64,000 nucleotides of DNA. Source: DATFVA01 sp963743325 (lineage in GTDB: Bacteria > Bacteroidota > Ignavibacteria > Ignavibacteriales > Ignavibacteriaceae). The stretch lies in contig CAVUOZ010000008.1 in assembly GCA_963743325.1 (NCBI GenBank), positions 372,001 through 436,000 of the forward strand, read 5' to 3'. Below the pieces are notes generated by a model that did no database searches, had not been told where the DNA came from, and saw only the letters and a program-made list of their open reading frames with translations. Positions 27,039 to 35,981 of this stretch are shown here, one piece after another. Both the position numbers and the translations under genes were made by a program. Position 1 is the stretch's first letter. Every line of letters begins with the position of its first letter.

Positions 27039-28970
27039 TCAGCGGATCAGAATCATTTTTTTGATTGAACTGAAATTGTTTCCGGCTTCCATTTTATAAA
27101 AATAAACTCCGCTGTTTAAACCTGATGCATCAAAATTGATCGTATGAATTCCAGCCTGCTGAAATCCGTTTATCAGAGTTTTTACTTCTCTTCCAAGTAC
27201 ATCATATACTTTTAGCGTAACAAATCCGTCATATGGAAGAGTATACGAAATTAGTGTCGCGGGATTAAATGGATTAGGATAATTCTGTGCAAGCTGATAA
27301 TCGATTGAGCTTGTTGAATTAACTTCTATAACATTTGAATATTTATACTCACCGTTAAAATCAACCTGCTTTAGCCGGTAAAATACTTTACCGTTCACAC
27401 CTTCATCAGAGAAAGTATAGTAATGGAGCTGTGTAGTTGTTCCTTTACCCTCCACAAATCCCCTTACAGTAAAGTTCTTTCCGTTAAAGCTCCGTTCAAC
27501 TTCAAATCCCCTGTTATTTCTTTCGGTAGAAGTCTGCCATTCAATAATGTTTTGTCCGCCTGAAGTTCTTGCATTGAAACTGACCAGCTCTACAGGGATA
27601 CTGTTTATTACCGCAGTGTAGATATCCATATTAACGCCGCCCGCTCTTTCATCTGTCCATACCGGGACAACTATGTTTCCGCCGTAAGCATCAATACCGA
27701 TATAATCTCCGAACCTGACATCACTGTTAGGAGCGCTTGTAGGCGACTGCTGGGTGCTGATTAACTCATTAGTAAAATTATCGCCGCCGTCAGTCGATCT
27801 CGCCAGGTAAGCCTCAATTGTTGAGTTATTGGGGGTGTTTCTTGTATCGTAAAAGATAAGATCTATTTCACCGTTTTCTGCAACGGTAACCCACGGCCAG
27901 TATTGTTCCCTTCCGTTGCTCACGGCATCGTCATTTATTCTTTTCGCCGCAGACCAGTTATTACCACCATCAGATGAAACGCTTAAGAAAATATCGCCGT
28001 CACCGTTTCTTTCATCGTTCCAGGTAACATAAATATTACCGTTATATTGTCCGCCGCTCAAATCGACTGCCATTGAAGGGAACCATGCGTTTGGACAGGG
28101 GCTTACCACTTTATCAGTTCCGAAAGTTAGGCCGCCGTCTGTCGATTTATCAAAATATATATTCTCTGATGAGAAATCATAACCATACCAGGCAACATAA
28201 ACTTCTCCGTTAGGTCCCACTGCAGGGATAGAACCCTGGACACCGGCTTCATTGCTTACTATTTGCGGGCTGCTCCAGGTTACCCCCTGATCGGTCGATT
28301 TTACAAGATAAATATCTGTTCCGCTGCCGAATCTTGTCCAGCTTACATACATATTATTATAATAAGGACTAGTCGGGACGAAATCGGTTGTTACATACTC
28401 TTTATCTTCAAATGTGCCGGGATTGCTTGCAATGTGATATACAGAATCGAAAGTCACCCCGCCGTCAATTGATTTAAATAACCAGACTTCTCCGTTCCCC
28501 GTATTATCATTTAACGATACGGTAACTATATAAAAGTTTCCCGCTGTATCTGTAGCGACAGCTGGATCACTTGATAAAGCACAGGTCGGTATTATCTGAG
28601 GAGTGAGCTGACTCACTGACCAGGTTAATCCCCCGTCAATGGAATAACTGTAGCCTATTCTGCGCAGAGCAGGATTTACTCCTGTTCTGAAATCACGCCA
28701 TGCAGCCACAACCCTGTTGGGATCTTTCCTGCTTATTTTTACAGATGGTTCATTCTGCGGGTACTGGTCTTCTGAAATATCGATATTATCAAATATAGAA
28801 AGAACCTGTCTGCCCGGTACAAAACTTTTTTCATCCTGGTGCATTTTCTTTAACCAGGGCTCAGGATTTTCCTCAAGAGGTCTCTGGAAGAGCTCATTCA
28901 GATTTTGTGCAGTTACAACACCAGTGAATAAAAATGCAAGGAGGGGAAGAACAAGTAAAATTTTTTTCAT
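27039..28970 (-). CDS. Secreted BNR/Asp-box repeat protein (sialidase-like fold) with T9SS sorting domain
   Basis: 643 residues. A signal peptide (LVLPLLAFLFTGVVTAQ) is followed by a beta-propeller region carrying Asp-box repeats: SIDGGLTWS, SIDGGVTFD, STDQGVTWSS, STDGGLTFG, SSDGGNNWS and STDGGDNFT. The fibronectin-like module (VELVSFNARTSGGQN) and sorting domain (NYPNPFNPATLISY) close the protein. Asp-box propellers include sialidases and other glycan-binding proteins. I do not see the full arginine triad of an active sialidase, so call it a sialidase-like or exo-glycosidase-like surface protein. No linked sugar genes. Confidence 0.85.
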   Translation of the reverse strand: MKKILLVLPLLAFLFTGVVTAQNLNELFQRPLEENPEPWLKKMHQDEKSFVPGRQVLSIFDNIDISEDQYPQNEPSVKISRKDPNRVVAAWRDFRTGVNPALRRIGYSYSIDGGLTWSVSQLTPQIIPTCALSSDPAVATDTAGNFYIVTVSLNDNTGNGEVWLFKSIDGGVTFDSVYHIASNPGTFEDKEYVTTDFVPTSPYYNNMYVSWTRFGSGTDIYLVKSTDQGVTWSSPQIVSNEAGVQGSIPAVGPNGEVYVAWYGYDFSSENIYFDKSTDGGLTFGTDKVVSPCPNAWFPSMAVDLSGGQYNGNIYVTWNDERNGDGDIFLSVSSDGGNNWSAAKRINDDAVSNGREQYWPWVTVAENGEIDLIFYDTRNTPNNSTIEAYLARSTDGGDNFTNELISTQQSPTSAPNSDVRFGDYIGIDAYGGNIVVPVWTDERAGGVNMDIYTAVINSIPVELVSFNARTSGGQNIIEWQTSTERNNRGFEVERSFNGKNFTVRGFVEGKGTTTQLHYYTFSDEGVNGKVFYRLKQVDFNGEYKYSNVIEVNSTSSIDYQLAQNYPNPFNPATLISYTLPYDGFVTLKVYDVLGREVKTLINGFQQAGIHTINFDASGLNSGVYFYKMEAGNNFSSIKKMILIR

Positions 28971-29066
28971 CGTTAGTCTCCGTTATTAACATTAGAAAAC
29001 AAAAAACAAGCGTCAAATTACATTTTATTTTAATTAAATGTAGAGTAATTAATGAGGATACTGGTG

Positions 29067-29273
29067 TCAGAGTGCACCTGCAAGTTTTTCAATCAGTCTT
29101 TCTTTAACTTCTTTAGCAGTCAGCTCAGGCTTATTCAGGAAAGAAATTACAAGGAACATATGAAACTGTAAAACATCCAGCACTTCCCGGGCTTCTTCCG
29201 AATCGTATTCTTCAAATTCATATCTCAGTTTAGTAACAGCTTTGTTTGCTTTTATTAGTTCATCAGCTATCAT
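29067..29273 (-). CDS. Small helical protein of unknown function (68 aa)
   Basis: 68 residues, acidic and helical (YEFEEYDSEEAREVLDVLQF; LTAKEVKERLIEKL), with no signal or membrane segment. GAAGGA stands in good position in front of the ATG at 29273. It lies alone between two T9SS genes. I cannot name a family; coding potential is supported by the ribosome binding site and amphipathic helical composition only. Confidence 0.6.
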   Translation of the reverse strand: MIADELIKANKAVTKLRYEFEEYDSEEAREVLDVLQFHMFLVISFLNKPELTAKEVKERLIEKLAGAL

Positions 29274-29390
29274 ACTTTTTTCCTTCAGTAAAACTCTGTT
29301 CCTAATTTAGAAATAAAAAATGCGAATTATAAAATATTCGCATATAAAAGATGAATAAACTTAAAGACACTTTAACTTTTTATTGATCTT

Positions 29391-29424
29391 ATTCCCATCT
29401 CTGGTTTTAAGGTCGGGAGACAAT
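29391..29424. repeat. Short intergenic hairpin repeat (CGGGA-TCCCG)
   Basis: The sequence GTCGGGAGACAATCCCGCCC contains the arms CGGGA and TCCCG around GACAA. It lies just beyond the end of the YCF48-like T9SS gene. It looks like one of the dispersed GC-rich intergenic elements in this genome. Confidence 0.4.
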
Positions 29425-29458
29425 CCCGCCCCAACTTATGCTTTGTACTATTTTCTTT

Positions 29459-31609
29459 TTACTTGAGTAAAATCATCTTTTTCGTGCTCATAAATTCTCC
29501 CGCTTTTATTTGATAGAAATAAACTCCGCTTGGCAGATTGACCGCATTCCATTTTAGTTCATAAGTCCCGGCAGATTTTTCTTCGTTAACTAATGTTTCT
29601 ATTTCATTTCCCAAAACATCGTAAATTTTAAGTGTAACAAATTGCTTGCAGCTTACTGCATACTGAATACTGGTTCCCGGGTTAAATGGGTTGGGATAGT
29701 TCTGAAATATTTCAAATTCTTCCGGTAAATCAACTGCATTAGATTCTTTAACATCAGTTGTGCCGCCGGTTATTGTTCTTAATATTGTTCCTACTTCGCC
29801 TACCACATTCCCCGTAGAAGAATTGACGAATGATAACGAGTATAAAGTATTTATTGTGCTGCTATTCTGCTCCTGCCAGGTTACTCCTAAATCTGTTGTA
29901 TAATTAATTGTTCCGTGTTCTCCCACAGCTATTCCGGTTGTTGAATTAATAAATCTGAATTTATTGTAGTCGAAATTTGACGGGCTTGCGGCGCTAACCC
30001 AATTGTCACCGCCGTCAGAAGTACGATAAATTAATCCGTTATCTCCGACGACCACTCCATTATTGTTATCCACAAAATCAAGAGAAAGATAATCATCGAA
30101 ACCGTTTATCCCATTATTTTGGTTAAACCATGTTGAACCGCCGTCTGTCGTTTTAAAAACCTTTTGATAACTCCAGGTAGCTATATAACCTGTATTCAGA
30201 TCTGTAAAACAGATATCGTATAAAGGAGAGGAAGGAATAGTTCCATACTGAGTCCAGTTTATCCCGCCGTCTGTTGTTTTAAGCAAAATTCCCAGGCCGG
30301 AAATAAAACCGACATTTTCGTTCAAAAAGAAAATTGTATACAAAGAACCAGATACTCCGCTTATCTGGGAAGTCCAGTTTACTCCTCCATCCGTGGTTCG
30401 CAGTAAAGTACCGTCTTCCCCGACAACAATACCAATGTTTGCGTCTTTTAAATAAACATCATTAAGATTGATTGTAGTGCCGCTTAATTGTTCCTGCCAG
30501 TCAGTCCCGCCATTTGTTGTATGCCAGATTACACCTGAATAGCCGACAACAGCGCCATTATTTGAATCGACAAAATGAACGCCGACAAATTCATTATATG
30601 ATGTCCCTGATGTCGACATATTCATCCAGTCAGCTCCGGCATTTGTAGTTTTGAGTATCACACCATAAACACCGACTGTAATTGCGTTGTTATTGTCAAT
30701 CAAATCTACGCACGATAGCTGATTATAAGTCGTTAACCCGCTGTTTTGTATTTCCCAGTTATTGCCGGCATCTGTTGTGTGAATAATCGTTCCATTATAC
30801 CCCACAGCGATCCCGTTGTTAATATCCGAAAATGAAATACTATATAAATCTTCACTTACATTACCCGATTGCCAGTTCCAGACATTTCCGCCATCCGTGG
30901 TACGAAGGATCATTCCACTCCACCCTACTGCAGTTCCGTTATTCGCATCTGTAAAACAAATATCCATCAAATCATCAAGTGTAGAGACTGTTTGATCAAT
31001 CCAGGTTGCGCCTGCATCCGTAGTCCGATAGATTTCTGCGTTATTTCCGGTAATTGCGGAAGCTGTGTTTGGATCTGCTAATGAGATTCTTGTAAATGGG
31101 TGGGAAGTATTAATAATTGTCCAGTCCGATCCTCCGTTGGTGGTGCGTAATAAATTAACAAAACCCGTGGCTATCATTCCATTGTTCCCGTCACAAAAAG
31201 AAATATCGATAAGATAGCCGTTAAAACCGCTTACCTGATTGATCCAGGTTTCCCCGCCGTCTGTTGTTTTATAAATCTTTCCTACACCTCCGGTTACAAT
31301 TGCAGTAGTTGAATTAAAGGCGTAAACGGATAATAAGTCATCCTGTGTACCTATTGATTTTATGGACCAATTTATTCCTCCGTCGGAAGTATATAGAACT
31401 GTACCTGCAGGACCCACTGCAAAACCATGATCAGAATCAGCAAATGAAACAGTCTGCAGTGAATTACCTTGTGGAAGAGGATTCTGCCAGAACCACTGTC
31501 CCAGACATACTTGCGTTACCATTAATAAGAAAAAGCAGGTTTGTATTAAAGTTTTTATCCCAAAACCGGATTTTCCCGGATTATCAGAACAAGCTGCAGA
31601 ACCCAACAT
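29459..31609 (-). CDS. Secreted YCF48/BNR-repeat protein with T9SS sorting domain
   Basis: 716 residues. AAAGGAGG stands just before the ATG at 31609. The signal region is TLIQTCFFLLMVTQVCLGQ. About a dozen repeats of roughly 43 residues follow, each with a TTDGG-x-W core (TTDGGETWINQ, TTDAGATWIDQ, TTNGGTDWQEQ) and an NN-x-G-x-x-VG-x-x-G pattern, as in YCF48-like plant photosystem II assembly factors and BNR propellers. The sorting domain has NYPNPFNPGTSIQYAV and KKMILLK. It should be an extracellular beta-propeller; role unknown. The conserved leader copy B lies directly upstream. Confidence 0.87.
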   Translation of the reverse strand: MLGSAACSDNPGKSGFGIKTLIQTCFFLLMVTQVCLGQWFWQNPLPQGNSLQTVSFADSDHGFAVGPAGTVLYTSDGGINWSIKSIGTQDDLLSVYAFNSTTAIVTGGVGKIYKTTDGGETWINQVSGFNGYLIDISFCDGNNGMIATGFVNLLRTTNGGSDWTIINTSHPFTRISLADPNTASAITGNNAEIYRTTDAGATWIDQTVSTLDDLMDICFTDANNGTAVGWSGMILRTTDGGNVWNWQSGNVSEDLYSISFSDINNGIAVGYNGTIIHTTDAGNNWEIQNSGLTTYNQLSCVDLIDNNNAITVGVYGVILKTTNAGADWMNMSTSGTSYNEFVGVHFVDSNNGAVVGYSGVIWHTTNGGTDWQEQLSGTTINLNDVYLKDANIGIVVGEDGTLLRTTDGGVNWTSQISGVSGSLYTIFFLNENVGFISGLGILLKTTDGGINWTQYGTIPSSPLYDICFTDLNTGYIATWSYQKVFKTTDGGSTWFNQNNGINGFDDYLSLDFVDNNNGVVVGDNGLIYRTSDGGDNWVSAASPSNFDYNKFRFINSTTGIAVGEHGTINYTTDLGVTWQEQNSSTINTLYSLSFVNSSTGNVVGEVGTILRTITGGTTDVKESNAVDLPEEFEIFQNYPNPFNPGTSIQYAVSCKQFVTLKIYDVLGNEIETLVNEEKSAGTYELKWNAVNLPSGVYFYQIKAGEFMSTKKMILLK

Positions 31610-31650
31610 AAACGGCCTCCTTTTGAATTAGAAATATTATTAAATATTTT

Positions 31651-31737
31651 TGCTTCGGGAGAGTAACCGGCATGTTTCTTAGGAATATAACCTTAACTTA
31701 ACTCTGAAACTCTTGCCCTCTCGGAGTAGAGAAAAAT
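31651..31737 (-). promoter_or_regulatory. Conserved leader element, copy B
   Basis: The minus strand reads the same ordered blocks as copies A and C, including TTTCTCTACTCC, GAGAGGGCAAGAGT, CAGAGTT and ACTCTCCCGAAGCA. It lies about 40 nt from the start codon of the YCF48-like gene. The local stem ACTC/GAGT and the long-range AGAGT/ACTCT pairing are both possible. Confidence 0.55.
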
Positions 31738-32013
31738 TACTATCTCAAATCAGCAATAAACTTTAATAAAAGTCAAAATTTCTGTTCAATATTCAGCTGA
31801 CTGCCCGGTTATTTTCCTGCCCCAAAAGAAAGTCTGTTTAATTTTATTGCTCATGCAGTAATTATATCCTAAGTTTGGATTAAAGAAGTACACGGACACA
31901 AGTTTAAGTTCAAGATCAAGTTCAGGATCAAGATCAAGCAAGAACTGGACTGGCTGCGGCAGGCGGGTTCAGATTCATAAAATTGTTTTTTAGAATACCA
32001 GAGGAGAGAAACA
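31738..32013. other. Intergenic region with simple repeat at 31902-31944
   Basis: No gene recognised. A run of AAGTTC/AAGATC-type hexamers (31902-31944) forms a low-complexity tract just before the DUF4389 gene. GAGGAGAG at about 32000-32007 is the likely ribosome binding site of that gene. Confidence 0.5.
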
Positions 32014-32583
32014 ATGGAAACTACAAACACCTATCCCGTTAGATTGAATATCGACTACCCGGAAAAATTAAATAAGCTCAGTACTTTTTTCAGAATCTTT
32101 TATGCCATTCCCATCCTCATAATTTTATCCCTCTTATCTGACTATTTGTTCCCGGCCGTGCTTCTGATGATTCTTTTCAGACAAAAATACCCAGGATGGT
32201 GGTTCGACTGGAATCTGGCTTACTATAAATTCTCAATGAGGATCAGTTCATACCTGCTGTTATTAAGGGACGAATATCCTTCAACAGATGAGGAGCAGGC
32301 TGTACATATTGAATTAGATTATCCTGATGTAAAAAAAGATCTTAAAAGGGGAATGCCGTTAGTGAAATGGTTTTTAGCCATTCCGCATTATATAATTTTA
32401 TCATTTCTCTATATTGCAGTTTTTGTATGCTGTATAATTGCATGGTTTGCAATTTTATTCACTGGCAGGTATCCTAAATCAATTTTTGAATTTGTGGTGG
32501 GAGTATTAAGATGGGGATTAAGAGTGAACGGATACGCTTTTTTATTACTTACTGATAAATATCCGCCTTTCAGTACGATGTAA
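32014..32583 (+). CDS. DUF4389 domain membrane protein
   Basis: 189 residues with two similar halves. Each contains a membrane hairpin: IFYAIPILIILSLLSDYLF then AVLLMILFRQKYPGWWFDW in the first half, and LAIPHYIILSFLYIAVFVCC then FAILFTGRYPKSIFEFVVG in the second. The Y-P-V-R-L-N-I-D-Y-P start and repeated YPSTDEE/YPPF endings are DUF4389 features. It should be an inner-membrane protein; function unknown. It stands alone. Confidence 0.88.
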   Translation: METTNTYPVRLNIDYPEKLNKLSTFFRIFYAIPILIILSLLSDYLFPAVLLMILFRQKYPGWWFDWNLAYYKFSMRISSYLLLLRDEYPSTDEEQAVHIELDYPDVKKDLKRGMPLVKWFLAIPHYIILSFLYIAVFVCCIIAWFAILFTGRYPKSIFEFVVGVLRWGLRVNGYAFLLLTDKYPPFSTM

Positions 32584-32737
32584 TAGTGTTAATAAAAGCA
32601 TAGTCGGCAAGTAAAATAAATTATAGCTGAATATTTCAAATTTATATATTTTAACATCAATAATAGTTGATATTAATCGCTGTCATTGTAAATGCGGGGT
32701 ATAAAAACGTAGTTATAATAATCGGAGAAGCTGTATT

Positions 32738-33502
32738 ATGAGTTTTACAAAAAAAGAAGGTCTCTTCATTACAATTGATGCGAATATAGGTGCAGGTAAA
32801 ACAAATGCCTGCCATGCTCTTGCTTCTGCATCGAGCTCAGGGAGCAGACAGACAAAAGTGCTCGAGGAACCCACAAACACCGAAAAATTCAGGAATTTCC
32901 TGTCGCATTACTATAATGATTTAATTACCGGCAAAAATACCGGCGGTGGTTTTGAGATGCAGATGTTTATGTTGTGTCAGAGATATGAACAGCACAGGCT
33001 TGCCGTTGAATTAGCCTGGGGCGAAAATGGGATTACTGTTATACAGGATCGTCCAATATACGGTGATACAGTTTTCGCAACAACTGCTATGGAAAGAGGA
33101 TTTATGACAAAAGATGAATTTGATCTGTACGTTGATGTTTTCAGAAATATGAGTCGCGACATAATGCCCCCTGATATTTTTGTTTATCTAAATGTTTCTC
33201 CCGAAGAATGTCACCGGCGTATGAATAGCAGATCCCGGACAGAAGAAGAGGGAGTCCCTTTAGACTATTTGCAGCACCTGGACAGCAACTACAAAAAATT
33301 AGTAAATGAAATGAGAAGGAGAGGAATAAGAGTACTTGAAGTTGACTGGAATGAATTTGGTCCTCCTGTGGTTCTCTGGAATAAGATACTTAGTATGACC
33401 GGTTCTAACGATTCCTGGTTTGAGCAGTTATCATTTTCGTTCGCCAAGCAGCCGAGAATTCCTATCATGCCAAATGTTGATGAGGAGAATAAGACTAAAT
33501 AA
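32738..33502 (+). CDS. Deoxynucleoside kinase (dNK family)
   Basis: 254 residues. The P-loop is IDANIGAGKT, the base-recognition/catalytic segment reads VIQDRPIYGDTVFA (DRP in place of the usual DRS or ERS), and the lid region RSRTEEEGVPLDYLQHLDS carries the arginines that hold ATP. This fits the dCK/dGK-type family that phosphorylates deoxynucleosides with ATP in the salvage pathway. Which base it prefers cannot be told from these motifs. It stands alone between the DUF4389 gene and the convergent repeat protein. Confidence 0.9.
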   Translation: MSFTKKEGLFITIDANIGAGKTNACHALASASSSGSRQTKVLEEPTNTEKFRNFLSHYYNDLITGKNTGGGFEMQMFMLCQRYEQHRLAVELAWGENGITVIQDRPIYGDTVFATTAMERGFMTKDEFDLYVDVFRNMSRDIMPPDIFVYLNVSPEECHRRMNSRSRTEEEGVPLDYLQHLDSNYKKLVNEMRRRGIRVLEVDWNEFGPPVVLWNKILSMTGSNDSWFEQLSFSFAKQPRIPIMPNVDEENKTK

Positions 33503-33680
33503 TGAATCATCCTAAAATGGTTTAATAAAAGTTTACAATTAAAATTTTTTAACTGAAAGAAGAGTTCTTAAAACTCAGCCTGGTTCTTCAAGGTTGGTAA
33601 ATTTTCAATTCTGACTGGCATACCTGGAACCTTGGATTAGTAAATTGCCGGCTGTCCTTTATTTACTGTACTTTATCCCC

Positions 33681-33707
33681 GGGTGTCCCGGTCAAACCGT
33701 GACACCC
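33681..33707. repeat. GC-rich hairpin (GGGTGTC...GACACCC)
   Basis: The arms GGGTGTC and GACACCC enclose a loop with a second GGT/ACC pairing. It lies between the convergent kinase and repeat-protein genes and is not followed by a clear T tail, so it is probably a dispersed hairpin repeat, possibly doubling as a transcript end. Confidence 0.5.
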
Positions 33708-33732
33708 ATAAGGGTTATTGGAATTTCTTCAC

Positions 33733-34218
33733 TTAATCAAAATCAAAATTAAAAATTGGGAAGACCGGCAGGAAGCCGCCTTTGCCGATGATGTTTATCA
33801 ATCCAAGCTGGAGTCCTTTTAGTGTTTCTGCATAATTTACAATAGAAAGCTGAAGTCCGTTGAAATATCCGCCGTGATAATTTACCCACGAAGTCTGCAG
33901 TCCCACAAAATTTCCTTTTGATACATTTACAAAACTGCTTTGCCATCCTGTGAATCCCCCGTCAGTTATATTAATACCTCCCCACTGAACACCCAGCTGC
34001 TTTCCTGTTGTTACATTTACCAGCCCCATATCAAAGCCCGTCACGTTAGCATTTTTTGTATAAATAAGATTTAACCTTATGCCGTTTATAGATTCATGCT
34101 CAGGTACGATCTGGACAGGATTAAAAAGTGATAGCTGGAATGGATTATCCTGTGCGGATAGCAACGCAGAGAATAACATAAAGAAACTAATGATAAAAAG
34201 ACCGGAAATTTTCTTCAT
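33733..34218 (-). CDS. Surface repeat protein, LA_2272-like (161 aa)
   Basis: 161 residues with a signal peptide (LFIISFFMLFSALLSAQ). The rest is built of short repeats of the form G-x-x-x-G-x-x-x-x-x-V-N: VQWGGINITDGGFTGWQSSF, VNVSKGNFVGLQTSW, VNYHGGYFNGLQLSI and NYAETLKGLQLGLINI. This pattern is found in the LA_2272 family of outer surface proteins of spirochaetes and Bacteroidota. It probably forms a beta-barrel or solenoid at the outer membrane. Function unknown. Confidence 0.75.
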   Translation of the reverse strand: MKKISGLFIISFFMLFSALLSAQDNPFQLSLFNPVQIVPEHESINGIRLNLIYTKNANVTGFDMGLVNVTTGKQLGVQWGGINITDGGFTGWQSSFVNVSKGNFVGLQTSWVNYHGGYFNGLQLSIVNYAETLKGLQLGLINIIGKGGFLPVFPIFNFDFD

Positions 34219-34884
34219 TTAATTACCCTTTCTGTGAATAATGATAAATAGGTTGTGTAAAATTAACTAAAGAAAACAAGGAATTAAAAGAGTGGCAGGA
34301 TAATGGAATATTAGTTTAATAATTGACCCATATCATTATTGTGAATCCGTCTCAGGAAATAATCCCCTGTAAAGGAATTAAACAATAGATCAATAATTTT
34401 TCCCGGAGTACTTATCAGTAACTGCAAGAATTGATACGAAGCCCGGGGAGATTTTATTACGACCTTGTTGAAATAGATAGGCAAATAAGGTTAAATTTAA
34501 AGAAGCAAAATTTGGTTATGGGATGCAGGAAGACCCGGAAAGCATAATCGGCTACTATTGGATACTCCTCATCCCGGCCCATAAGCCTCCTATGCTAATT
34601 AATGAAATAAAAATGTAGTTTTGGCTAGGCTTAATTTTCTGTTTAGGTGTAAGTACAATAATTCAGGAAATACTTTCTGCTATAATTAGGAGGACACCAA
34701 TAACTTCATTTTTTACCCCAAATCAGTATGTATTTTTATATTTTTAGAGAATGGTTTTCAGAAAATGATATTCAATCTGTTACCCTTCCCTTATAAGTTA
34801 ATCCCGGGTGTCGATTTGCTAAGAAAGTTCAATTAATTCATTAATCAAAGCAGTGAGCGGAAAAGTTTAAGGAATAATCAGTAA
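34219..34884. other. Intergenic region with a long-armed hairpin
   Basis: No gene is convincingly coded. TTATGGG (34516-34522) can pair with CCCATAA (34578-34584), or GGGATG (34520-34525) with CATCCC (34570-34575), giving two mutually exclusive folds. On the minus strand a 41-residue ORF (34457-34582) overlaps this, but it has no supported product. The promoter of the efflux operon should lie near 34700-34880. Confidence 0.45.
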
Positions 34885-34917
34885 ATGAAATTAAATAATC
34901 CAAGGAGAAAATTCCTG

Positions 34918-35955
34918 ATGATCAAAAGAATTTTAGAATATATTTCCGGTTTAATGATTTTATTGCTGCTGTTTAACCAGGGCTGCGGCGGAAAGTCTAA
35001 TCAGCAGGGTATTGCGATTGAGCTGGCTGTACCTGTGGAAGTAACCCAGGTTGAAAAGCAAACCATTTCAGAAAGTAAAACCTATTCAGGCACCCTTGAA
35101 GGGGTCGAACAGGCTTCAATTGTTTCAAAAATTGCCGAAAGAATTATTGATATTAAAGTACATGTCAACAGTCCTGTACAGAAGGGAGAAGTATTGATTA
35201 AGCTTGATAGTTCGGGTGCAACGTCAAATTTTATGCAGACAAGGGCAAATTTTGAAAATGCAAATAAAAATTATGAAAGAATGAAAACATTATACGAAGC
35301 AGGAGCAATTTCAAAGCAGCTGCTTGATCAGGCCGAAACAGCTTACGACGTTTCAAAAGCTAATTTTGATGCTTCAAAAAGTACTGTCGACCTGGAGTCT
35401 CCTATAAATGGAATAGTAACAGACCTGAGTGTAAACGCGGGTGATTGGGTAACTCCCGGTATGCAGCTTGCTATAATAGCTAATGTAAACCAAATGTTTG
35501 TTAAATTTTATGTGACTGAGGGAGAAGTTGCAAAAATTAAGTTAAGTGATACGGTAAAGATTTATTCAGCATTCAACAAGGAACGGGCATTAACCGGAAG
35601 GATCACCGAAATATCACGAACAGCTTCTTCGGAGGCACGGTCTTTCCAGGTTAAAGCAAAATTTGATAATACAGGAGATAACTGGTACAAACCGGGAATG
35701 TTTGTTAGTGTGGATATGACACTTGCTTCCAGGAAAAATGTGATGGTAGTTCCTACCACGGCAGTGATATTTGGAAATGATAAAAATGTAGTTTACCGGA
35801 TTGTTGATAATAAAGCTTTCGCCGTTAATGTTCAAATAGGGTTGAGCAATGAAAATGTTACTGAAATTATCAGCGGTCTGAACGAAGGTGAGACAATCGT
35901 AATTGCAGGCATGAATAACCTTTCTGACAGCACGGAAGTTTCTGTTATAAAATAA
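34918..35955 (+). CDS. RND efflux periplasmic adaptor (AcrA/HlyD family), probable lipoprotein
   Basis: 345 residues from the ATG at 34918, which has AAGGAG at 34902-34907 and puts a lipoprotein-like signal (MILLLLFNQGC) at the N terminus; an in-frame ATG at 34885 would add 11 residues. The order of parts fits a membrane-fusion protein: barrel-sandwich halves (EQASIVSKIAERIIDIKVHV and TVDLESPINGIVTDLSVNAG) around an alpha-hairpin (MKTLYEAGAISKQLLDQAET), then the beta-barrel and membrane-proximal regions. It links the RND pump to an outer-membrane channel. It is followed 26 bp later by the pump gene. Confidence 0.92.
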   Translation: MIKRILEYISGLMILLLLFNQGCGGKSNQQGIAIELAVPVEVTQVEKQTISESKTYSGTLEGVEQASIVSKIAERIIDIKVHVNSPVQKGEVLIKLDSSGATSNFMQTRANFENANKNYERMKTLYEAGAISKQLLDQAETAYDVSKANFDASKSTVDLESPINGIVTDLSVNAGDWVTPGMQLAIIANVNQMFVKFYVTEGEVAKIKLSDTVKIYSAFNKERALTGRITEISRTASSEARSFQVKAKFDNTGDNWYKPGMFVSVDMTLASRKNVMVVPTTAVIFGNDKNVVYRIVDNKAFAVNVQIGLSNENVTEIISGLNEGETIVIAGMNNLSDSTEVSVIK

Positions 35956-35981
35956 AATTGAATTAGAAGGACATTAAATAA

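Noticed and set aside
27039..28970. Active sialidase
   Set aside because: Asp-box repeats are clear but the catalytic arginines, Tyr/Glu and Asp could not be placed, so only the fold is claimed.
34457..34582. 41-codon minus-strand ORF
   Set aside because: It lies over hairpin-forming sequence, has no ribosome site or family, and its composition is not convincing.
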